Positions 1-4,374 of a DNA stretch of 5,683 bases are shown here, piece after piece (positions within the stretch are counted from its first letter, which is position 1; each line of letters opens with the position of its first letter). The translations under genes and the position numbers were made by a program. Under the pieces are notes generated by a model. The model had not been told where the DNA came from and did no database searches. It was given only the letters and a program-made list of their open reading frames with translations. Source of the DNA: Gammaproteobacteria bacterium. GTDB lineage: Bacteria; Pseudomonadota; Gammaproteobacteria; Porifericomitales; Porifericomitaceae. The DNA lies in NCBI GenBank assembly GCA_028817255.1, contig JAPPQA010000121.1, positions 1-5,683 of the forward strand. Direction: 5' to 3'.

Positions 1-1
1 T

Positions 2-226
2 TCAGCGGGAATAACCGCGGCGCATCGGCCGCAGGGCGGTCTTGGCGATCTTTTTCAGGTGCCGCTTCACCGCCGCGGCAGCCTTGCGCTTGCGCGCCTG
101 CGTTGGCTTTTCGTAGTACTCCCGGCGATGAATTTCAGAGAGGATGCCGATCTTCTCGCAGGAGCGCTTGAAGCGCCGCAAGGCGACATCGAATGGTTCG
201 TGTTCTCTTACCTTGATCGAAGGCAT
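2..226 (-). CDS. rpsU: 30S ribosomal protein S21
   Basis: A complete 74-residue protein with the S21 signature: an N-terminal IKVREHEPFDVALRRFKR block, the SCEKIGIL turn, then REYYEKPTQARKRK and a highly basic C-terminal helix ending RRGYSR. S21 sits on the 30S platform near the anti-Shine-Dalgarno end of 16S rRNA and helps initiation on structured mRNAs. The length is close to the roughly 71 residues usual in gammaproteobacteria, with a slightly longer tail. The ATG is preceded by GGGAAG (minus strand, 236-231) about 4 nt upstream, an acceptable ribosome site. It is divergent from tsaD, the arrangement known at the rpsU-dnaG-rpoD operon of gammaproteobacteria, so dnaG and rpoD probably lie just beyond the left edge; that is inference. 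The stop codon is at the very start of the window, so the gene is intact. Confidence 0.97.
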   Translation of the reverse strand: MPSIKVREHEPFDVALRRFKRSCEKIGILSEIHRREYYEKPTQARKRKAAAAVKRHLKKIAKTALRPMRRGYSR

Positions 227-242
227 AATGCTTCCCGATAAT
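213..242 (+). promoter_or_regulatory. Candidate sigma70 promoter for tsaD
   Basis: TTGATC at 213-218 (4 of 6 to TTGACA) and GATAAT at 237-242 (5 of 6 to TATAAT) are separated by 18 bp. Transcription would start near 249 and give a leader of about 55 nt before the tsaD start. The -35 element lies inside the first codons of the divergent rpsU gene, so the two transcription units would share regulatory DNA. This is a motif match only; the direction and spacing fit, but nothing in the sequence proves activity. Confidence 0.4.
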
Positions 243-293
243 GTTTAAGCCGCGCTCTGCCCGCAACAGCGGCAGGCGATAGCGCGGAGAAGC

Positions 294-297
294 GGAG
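294..297 (+). promoter_or_regulatory. Shine-Dalgarno site fixing the tsaD GTG start
   Basis: GGAG lies 6 nt upstream of the GTG at 304. A near-identical GCGGAGA copy sits 8 nt further upstream (284-290 and 292-298), so two SD-like segments stand in tandem. The site supports the GTG because there is no in-frame ATG near the family's usual start; the ATG at 321 is in another frame. Confidence 0.6.
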
Positions 298-303
298 ATT
301 CTA

Positions 304-1380
304 GTGGTTGCGCCGCAAAAATGCAAAAACGGACCAGCCGAGGCCATCGCGGTCCTCGGCATCGAGACCTCCTGCGACGAAACGGGGCTGGCAATTTACG
401 ACTCGGAACGCGGGCTGTTGGCTCACGCAATGCACAGCCAGGCCGAACTGCACGCAATTTACGGCGGCGTAGTTCCGGAGCTCGCTTCCCGGGACCATAT
501 CCTCCGGATCTTGCCTCTGTTGAGGCAGTTGCTGGAAAAGACCGGGACCGAACCGAAACAGCTGGGCGGCATCGCATATACCGCCGGCCCCGGACTGGCA
601 GGGGCACTGCTGACAGGCGCCACGGTGGGACGCTCGCTGGCCTATGCGCTGGGGATACCCGCCCTGGGCATACATCACATGGAGGGACACTTGCTGGCGT
701 CCATGCTGGAGGCCCCGGCGCCGGCATTCCCCTTCCTGGCGCTCCTGGTCTCCGGAGGGCATACGCAACTGGTGCAGGTGGCAGGTCCCGGCAACTATCT
801 CCTGCTGGGGGAAACCCTGGACGATGCCGCCGGCGAGGTCCTGGACAAGACGGCGCGGCTTCTGGGGCTGGGATACCCTGGCGGCGCCGCACTCGCCCGA
901 CTGGCCGAACGCGGCCGCCCCGACCGCTATGCGTTCCCGCGCCCCATGACCGGACGCCCCGGCCTGGACTTCAGCTTCAGCGGCCTGAAGACCTGCGTGC
1001 GGCGTCATGCGGAGAAAGCCGGCGACACCCCCCAGGAACGGGCGGACCTGGCCCGAGGAGTCCTGGAAGCGGTGATAGATACCCTGGTCGTAAAATGTCG
1101 CCGGGCCTTGCGGCAAACCGGACTGCGGCGGCTGGTGGCGGGCGGCGGCGTGTGCGCCAACCGGGAACTCCGCGCCCGCCTGCAAGACCTGGCGGGCGAA
1201 TGCCAGACCGAGGCATATTTCCCGCGCCCGGAATTTTGCACCGACAACGGGGCGATGATCGCGTATGCGGGCTGTCTGCGGCTGCTGACCGGCCAGCGGG
1301 AAGAATTGGAATTCGAGGTGCGGCCGCGCTGGCCGCTGGAGACGTTGCGCAAAGTCGGCGCCGCCCCGGCACCGGACTGA
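304..1380 (+). CDS. tsaD: tRNA N6-threonylcarbamoyladenosine (t6A37) transferase TsaD
   Basis: TsaD (older names Gcp, YgjD) transfers the threonylcarbamoyl group from TC-AMP to A37 of ANN-decoding tRNAs, working in the cytoplasm with TsaB and TsaE. The family is recognised by VLGIETSCDETG (residues 17-28), SQAELHAIYGGVVPELASRD (45-64), the metal-binding HHMEGH (H125 and H129), LVSGGHTQL (148-156), DFSFSGLKT (222-230), AGGGVCANR (279-287) and CTDNGAMIAYAG (312-323, with D314). These residues equal H111, H115 and D300 of E. coli TsaD with a constant offset of 14. The protein has 358 residues against 337 in E. coli, partly because of a 14-residue N-terminal extension. The start is GTG with GGAG upstream; the codon aligned to the usual Met1 is ATC at 346. 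The gene is intact, is divergent from rpsU, and converges on plsY with a 10-bp gap. Confidence 0.97.
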   Translation: MVAPQKCKNGPAEAIAVLGIETSCDETGLAIYDSERGLLAHAMHSQAELHAIYGGVVPELASRDHILRILPLLRQLLEKTGTEPKQLGGIAYTAGPGLAGALLTGATVGRSLAYALGIPALGIHHMEGHLLASMLEAPAPAFPFLALLVSGGHTQLVQVAGPGNYLLLGETLDDAAGEVLDKTARLLGLGYPGGAALARLAERGRPDRYAFPRPMTGRPGLDFSFSGLKTCVRRHAEKAGDTPQERADLARGVLEAVIDTLVVKCRRALRQTGLRRLVAGGGVCANRELRARLQDLAGECQTEAYFPRPEFCTDNGAMIAYAGCLRLLTGQREELEFEVRPRWPLETLRKVGAAPAPD

Positions 1381-1394
1381 ACCGCCCGCTTCAG
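1377..1394. terminator. Small hairpin across the tsaD/plsY stop codons
   Basis: CTGAA (1377-1381) and TTCAG (1390-1394) form a 5-bp perfect stem with an 8-nt loop. The two arms contain the TGA stop of tsaD and the TGA stop of plsY (TCA on this strand). There is no T-run on either side, and the stem is short, so it could be chance. It is the only candidate terminator structure in the 10-bp convergent gap. Confidence 0.2.
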
Positions 1395-1987
1395 GTCTTC
1401 TTCAGCCGGATGCGCTCCTCCCTGCCCGCCAGCAAGCGGCGGATGTTCTCCCGGTGCCTCCAAAACAGCAGCAAACACATCGGCAAGTTGTAGCCGAAGA
1501 AAGGCCGTGCCGCGGCCAGTGCGGCGCTGGCGAAGAGCACGGCGGCGGCAGCGGCCACGGCGGCCAGCGAAGCATAGCGGGACAGCCCGGCGGCGACCAG
1601 CCAGACGCCGAAATAAACCAGCCCCAGCGGCCAGTGCATTCCGACGAGCGCCCCCCCCAGGGTCGCCACTCCCTTACCGCCCCGCAAACCGAAAAAGAGG
1701 GGGTAAAGGTGCCCCAGAAAGGCGGCCAGGGCGCACAGCCCGATCACGGACTCCGGTTGCTGCGCGAGGCGCGCCGCCAGCGTCGGCAGCATCCCCTTAA
1801 GCACATCCCCTGCCAGCGTCAGCAGGGCCGCCCTCTTGCCGTGGAGACGCAACATGTTGGAAGCGCCCGGATTACGGGAACCCTCTTCCCTGGGGTCGGG
1901 CAGGTGCAGTATCCTGCTCACCAGAATGGCGGAGGTAAGCGATCCGCACAAATAAGCGGCCAGAACGAAAGAAATGCCGGCAATCAT
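1391..1987 (-). CDS. plsY: Acyl-phosphate:glycerol-3-phosphate acyltransferase PlsY
   Basis: PlsY is an integral inner-membrane enzyme that acylates position 1 of glycerol-3-phosphate using acyl-phosphate made by PlsX, the first committed step of phospholipid synthesis. The 198-residue product (E. coli about 205) shows the three family motifs: EGSRNPGASNMLR (residues 35-47), GHLYPLFFGLRGGKGVAT (92-109) containing the GGKG loop, and HRENIRRLLAGREERI (178-193). GDVLKG (60-65) is also conserved. Hydrophobic segments lie near 4-20, 53-60, 81-98, 112-134, 139-160 and 166-176, consistent with a polytopic protein. The open frame continues 158 codons upstream through antisense folB, but family alignment puts Met1 at MIAGISF. 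No Shine-Dalgarno sequence precedes this ATG (see the candidate promoter there). It is divergent from folB by 51 bp and converges on tsaD, as in many gammaproteobacteria. Confidence 0.95.
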   Translation of the reverse strand: MIAGISFVLAAYLCGSLTSAILVSRILHLPDPREEGSRNPGASNMLRLHGKRAALLTLAGDVLKGMLPTLAARLAQQPESVIGLCALAAFLGHLYPLFFGLRGGKGVATLGGALVGMHWPLGLVYFGVWLVAAGLSRYASLAAVAAAAAVLFASAALAAARPFFGYNLPMCLLLFWRHRENIRRLLAGREERIRLKKT

Positions 1988-1993
1988 GAACGT

Positions 1994-2022
1994 ATTGCAA
2001 ACGGGAGCGGCGCATGGGTCAA
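1994..2022 (-). promoter_or_regulatory. Candidate sigma70 promoter for plsY
   Basis: On the minus strand TTGACC (2022-2017, 5 of 6 matches) and TGCAAT (1999-1994, 4 of 6) are separated by exactly 17 bp. A start site at the usual distance would fall at about 1987, the A of the plsY ATG, implying a leaderless or nearly leaderless message. That agrees with the lack of a Shine-Dalgarno sequence upstream of plsY. It is a motif-based inference only. Confidence 0.35.
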
Positions 2023-2038
2023 GCCCGCCGCCCAGGAA

Positions 2039-2452
2039 ATGAGCCCGGACGCCCCAGTCGGCACGCAGCCGGGAGGCGCCCCCGGGAAGGACTGGATCTA
2101 CCTGCGCGGAATGCGGGCGGATGCCGTCATCGGCATCTTTCCGTGGGAGCGCCGGGTCAAGCAGACCGTAATCCTGGACATCGATCTGAATGTGGATGTC
2201 GGCGCCGGGGCGCAAACCGACGACATCCGCGACACCCTGGATTACAAGGCCGTTGCCAAGAAGGTGCTCTCCTTTGTGGCCGAAAGCCAGTTTCGCCTGG
2301 TGGAGACGCTCGCCGAGGGCGTAGCGGAGTTGATCCTGAGCGAGTTCGATGTGCCCCGGCTGCGCCTGCGGGTTAACAAGCGGTGGGCCTTGCGCGGGGT
2401 GAAAGACGTGGGTGTGGCGATCGAGCGGTGCCGGAAACAGCGGGCGCCATGA
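2039..2452 (+). CDS. folB: Dihydroneopterin aldolase FolB
   Basis: FolB converts 7,8-dihydroneopterin to 6-hydroxymethyl-7,8-dihydropterin and glycolaldehyde in folate synthesis; the family forms octameric rings in the cytoplasm. Family blocks are IYLRGMRADAVIGIFPWERR (residues 20-39, with E37), KQTVILDIDLNVD (41-53), TDDIRDTLDYKAVAK (60-74), FRLVETLAEGVAELIL (85-100, with the pterin-binding E89) and RLRLRVNKRWALRG (107-120, with the catalytic Lys at 114), ending VGVAIER. The usual Lys-Pro after the catalytic lysine is Lys-Arg here. The 137 residues exceed the usual 117-125 because about 16 poorly conserved residues precede the fold. The ATG at 2039 is the only in-frame canonical start before the first strand; AGGA lies only 1 nt upstream, so initiation signals are weak. 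It overlaps folK by 4 bp (ATGA), indicating translational coupling. Confidence 0.93.
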   Translation: MSPDAPVGTQPGGAPGKDWIYLRGMRADAVIGIFPWERRVKQTVILDIDLNVDVGAGAQTDDIRDTLDYKAVAKKVLSFVAESQFRLVETLAEGVAELILSEFDVPRLRLRVNKRWALRGVKDVGVAIERCRKQRAP

Positions 2453-2940
2453 CCAGGGCATACGTAGGCATCGGCAGCAACGCCAACCGGGAGGCCGCGA
2501 TCCGCGGCGGCGTCTCCGAACTGAAAAAACGCTTCGGACCGCTCATTCTGTCCCCCATCTACGAAAGCTCCACTTGGGGATTCCTGGGCGCCCCCTTCTA
2601 CAACCTGGTAGCCGGCCTGAACACCCGGTTGCCGCCGCCGAAACTGGCGCGGGAACTGCGGGATATCGAGAAGATGCACGGCCGCCGGCGCGATGCGACA
2701 AAGTTCCTGTCCCGCACCCTGGACCTGGATTTATTGCTGTACGGGCAACTCGCATACAAAGGGCACGGCCTGGAACTGCCCCGGCCCGACATCCTGCGCC
2801 ATTCCTTCGTTTTGCGGCCGCTGGCGGAGATTGCCGGCGACAGACATCATCCTCTGGACGGCCATACCTTCCGGGAGTTATGGCGCCGCTTTGACCAGCG
2901 GCGGCATTCCCTGCAACCGGTGGCGCTGGCGTTGGAATAG
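2449..2940 (+). CDS. folK: 2-amino-4-hydroxy-6-hydroxymethyldihydropteridine pyrophosphokinase (HPPK)
   Basis: HPPK transfers pyrophosphate from ATP to the product of FolB, giving the substrate for dihydropteroate synthase. The 163-residue product starts AYVGIGSNANRE (N11 of the GSN motif), then PFYNLVAGL (49-57), DIEKMHGRRR (72-81) and SRTLDLDLLLYG (88-99). D92 and D94 match the two Mg-binding aspartates (D95 and D97 in E. coli), and R79 and R81 match R82 and R84. PRPDILRHSFVLRPLAEIAG (111-130) is the C-terminal signature. Differences from the E. coli type are Leu-Ser in place of Gly-Pro before RTLDLD, and changes at the positions of H115 and R121. This resembles the divergent FolK forms encoded next to folB in gammaproteobacteria. 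The start is set by the ATGA overlap with folB; the open frame begins at 2383 but has no family match there. Confidence 0.9.
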   Translation: MTRAYVGIGSNANREAAIRGGVSELKKRFGPLILSPIYESSTWGFLGAPFYNLVAGLNTRLPPPKLARELRDIEKMHGRRRDATKFLSRTLDLDLLLYGQLAYKGHGLELPRPDILRHSFVLRPLAEIAGDRHHPLDGHTFRELWRRFDQRRHSLQPVALALE

Positions 2941-3115
2941 CGCCGCGGCCAAAAGCGTATTGCATCAATTCGGAACCATGCGGCACTCCTGGCAACAGAA
3001 AGAACGGCCATGACCTCTACGGCGTATGGATGCCCGTTTATGCCCCGTTTATACTGGGCAGCGGCTTGCCGGGAAAAAAGCGACTCGGGCGCACCCCGCG
3101 GAGGAGGAAACAGCA
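2941..3115 (+). other. Spacer between folK and the lipoprotein gene
   Basis: This 175-bp gap holds no supported gene. It contains an overlapping imperfect repeat, ATGCCCGTTTAT (3030-3041) and ATGCCCCGTTTAT (3040-3052), whose second copy runs into TATACT at 3050-3055 (5 of 6 to the -10 consensus). No convincing -35 lies 16-18 bp upstream. If TATACT is a -10 element, the lipoprotein gene would have its own promoter with a leader of about 55 nt. No strong terminator follows folK, so read-through is also possible. Confidence 0.3.
3102..3107 (+). promoter_or_regulatory. Strong Shine-Dalgarno site of the lipoprotein gene
   Basis: AGGAGG, a perfect complement to the 16S rRNA tail, lies 8 nt before the ATG at 3116. 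It is the best ribosome-binding site in the window. It decides the start: the open frame has an earlier ATG at 3026, but that would bury the signal peptide 30 residues inside the protein. Confidence 0.8.
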
Positions 3116-3535
3116 ATGCACACACGATGGGCAACGGCGACACTGCTGCTGGCCGCGCTGATTCTGGCCGGATGCCAGCGATCCGAAAACAAGGAGCGCG
3201 GCGAGCAAATGTTTACCGCGATACGCGGCTACGGCAACGATCTGCGCTGGGGAGAATTTCGGCAGGCGGCAAGCCGCCTGTTGGCCCGCGAACCCGAGGC
3301 GAGAGACGCGCAACCGAAACCCCTGCCTGACGGCCTCCGAAAGATTCGCGTCTCGCAATACCGGATCAAGGAGATCGTGATCGACCCCGAAGGAAACGCG
3401 GCCACCGCCACGGCCGAGATCGACTACTACCATGCGGACAAACTAAGATTGCGCACGATTACCGACACCCAGAGCTGGTGGTACGAGGAAGAAGAGAAAC
3501 AGTGGTACCTGGACGGCTCTCTGCCCGAATTCTGA
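3116..3535 (+). CDS. Small predicted lipoprotein of unknown function
   Basis: I do not recognise a named family. The 139-residue product begins with a typical lipoprotein signal: a short basic n-region (MHTRW), a hydrophobic stretch (residues 6-18) and a lipobox LAGC with the acylated cysteine at position 20. Gln-Arg follows the cysteine, with no Asp at +2, so sorting to the outer membrane is expected. The mature part is about 120 residues: a charged helical segment with WGEFRQAASRLL (45-56), then YRIKEIVID (82-90), an alternating ATATAEIDYYHAD (96-108), LRLRTITDTQSWWYEEE (110-126) and a terminal WYLDGSLPEF. The beta-rich second half with paired aromatic residues looks like a small alpha+beta fold, possibly NTF2-like, but that is a guess. 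The start is fixed by AGGAGG. It converges on the pteridine reductase gene with a hairpin between them. Confidence 0.85.
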   Translation: MHTRWATATLLLAALILAGCQRSENKERGEQMFTAIRGYGNDLRWGEFRQAASRLLAREPEARDAQPKPLPDGLRKIRVSQYRIKEIVIDPEGNAATATAEIDYYHADKLRLRTITDTQSWWYEEEEKQWYLDGSLPEF

Positions 3536-3558
3536 AGCGGGCGCAGGGAAATCCCGCT
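3536..3558. terminator. Hairpin in the convergent gap (possible bidirectional terminator)
   Basis: AGCGGG (3536-3541) and CCCGCT (3553-3558) form a perfect 6-bp stem with an 11-nt loop. It begins directly after the lipoprotein stop codon and ends on the first base of the reductase stop on the other strand. An alternative inner pairing, GGGA with TCCC (3546-3555), also exists. No T-run follows on either strand, so it is not a classical intrinsic terminator; it may stabilise 3' ends or help Rho-dependent termination. Confidence 0.4.
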
Positions 3559-4292
3559 CAGGTACGCAGCCTGCGTCCTCCATCCAGATAAAGCACTTCC
3601 CCGGTGGTGTAGCGGGCCTCCTCGATCAGGTAGCGTACGGCGGCCGCGACATCCCGCGGCTCTCCCGTGCGCCGCAACGGAATACCGGCCAGAATCTCCT
3701 GTTGCCTTTGCCGGTCCGCGTCCCCTTCCGGCCACAGGATGGCTCCCGGCGCCACCGCATTGACCCGTACCTCCGGAGCGAGTTCCGCCGCCAGGCAGCG
3801 GGTCAGCATGGCCATGCCGGCCTTGGTAACGCAGTACAGCGCATGCCCGGGCAGCGGCTTGTAGGCATAGAGATCCAGCAGGTTGACGATGCACCCCCGC
3901 GCCAGCCGCAGGGCAGATGCCGTCTGGCAGGCCAGCGCCAGCGGCGCCTGCAGGTGCACCGCTACGAATGCATCCCAGTCCCGCGCGCCGATCTCCGCCA
4001 GCGGCGTACATTGATAGAGGGAGGCATTGTTCACTAAAACATCCAGCCGCCCCCGGAACGCAAGCGCCCGCGACGCCAGCCGCTGCACCTCCTCCGGCCG
4101 GCTCAGATCTGCCCCGACGGCGAGAGCCGAACCCGGACGCTCCTCGTTCAACCGGGCGACCACCGCCCCCGCCTCCCGGCGGGAACGACGGTAGTGAACG
4201 ACCGTATCGAAACCGGAGCGGTGCAACTCTTCCGCCACGGCCTTGCCGATGCGGCGCGCACCGCCAGTGACCAATGCCACGCCGGCGCTCAT
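3558..4292 (-). CDS. Pteridine reductase (PTR1/FolM-like short-chain dehydrogenase)
   Basis: A 244-residue classical-length SDR expected to reduce dihydropterins, and perhaps dihydrofolate, to tetrahydro forms with NADPH in the cytoplasm. The cofactor site is TGGARRIG (residues 9-16) with HYRRS (33-37), the counterpart of the HYHRS motif that binds the NADPH 2'-phosphate in Leishmania PTR1. NNASLYQCTPL (88-98) matches the PTR1 NNAS segment. The catalytic residues D140, Y153 and K157 have exactly the spacing of D181, Y194 and K198 of L. major PTR1. VRVNAVAPGAILWPEG (175-190) and the C-terminal GEVLYLDGGR complete the match to bacterial pteridine reductases. Its position beside folB-folK supports a pterin substrate; whether dihydrofolate, dihydromonapterin or dihydrobiopterin cannot be read from sequence. 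There is no clear ribosome site, and the start codon lies in a 14-bp tandem duplication. It is divergent from the methyltransferase gene. Confidence 0.92.
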   Translation of the reverse strand: MSAGVALVTGGARRIGKAVAEELHRSGFDTVVHYRRSRREAGAVVARLNEERPGSALAVGADLSRPEEVQRLASRALAFRGRLDVLVNNASLYQCTPLAEIGARDWDAFVAVHLQAPLALACQTASALRLARGCIVNLLDLYAYKPLPGHALYCVTKAGMAMLTRCLAAELAPEVRVNAVAPGAILWPEGDADRQRQQEILAGIPLRRTGEPRDVAAAVRYLIEEARYTTGEVLYLDGGRRLRT

Positions 4293-4309
4293 GCCCCGGC
4301 GCTCATGCC
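4282..4309 (-). repeat. Exact 14-bp tandem duplication spanning the reductase start codon
   Basis: CCGGCGCTCATGCC occurs twice head to tail at 4282-4295 and 4296-4309 with no mismatch. Each copy contains a CAT, that is an ATG on the minus strand. Because 14 is not a multiple of three, the upstream ATG (4306) is out of frame with the reductase. Confidence 0.9.
4289..4306 (-). promoter_or_regulatory. Five-codon micro-ORF overlapping the reductase start (ATGA)
   Basis: The upstream ATG made by the tandem duplication reads Met-Ser-Ala-Gly-Ala then TGA at 4291-4289. That TGA overlaps the reductase ATG (4292-4290) as ATGA, the layout of translational coupling by reinitiation. Neither ATG has an evident Shine-Dalgarno sequence. 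Whether the micro-ORF is translated is unknown; it may be a harmless by-product of the duplication. Confidence 0.35.
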
Positions 4310-4336
4310 AATAGCAACAACGTTCCCATGACGACT

Positions 4337-4345
4337 TGCTATGCT
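4337..4345 (+). promoter_or_regulatory. Candidate extended -10 promoter for the methyltransferase gene
   Basis: TGCTATGCT combines the TGn extension with TATGCT (4 of 6 to TATAAT). No -35 match is present at the usual distance. A start near 4352 would give a leader of about 23 nt containing AGGA at 4362-4365, 9 nt before the ATG at 4375. This is weak motif evidence in the 82-bp divergent spacer. Confidence 0.28.
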
Positions 4346-4374
4346 AAGGCATCGCCGATCCAGGATAAACGGCC

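Noticed and set aside
238..266. Possible rpsU promoter TTGCGG-17 bp-CATTAT on the minus strand
   Set aside because: Only 3 of 6 and 4 of 6 matches, and the implied start would leave a 5-nt leader that removes the GGGAAG ribosome site.
301..1185. Long minus-strand open frames opposite tsaD
   Set aside because: Compositionally odd products with no motifs; typical antisense shadows of a high-GC gene.
321..1493. Long open frame (390 codons) from the ATG at 321 on the plus strand
   Set aside because: It lies in another frame of tsaD, its product is Arg/Gly/Pro-rich with no family match, and TsaD explains the region fully. It is a GC-bias artefact.
1454..2038. Upstream part of the open frame containing folB, antisense to plsY
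   Set aside because: The sequence before 2039 is Gln/Gly/Pro-rich shadow translation of plsY; the folB fold begins only after 2039.
1988..2461. Upstream extension of the plsY frame, antisense to folB
   Set aside because: It has no match to PlsY, which begins at MIAGISF in all respects of length and motif order.
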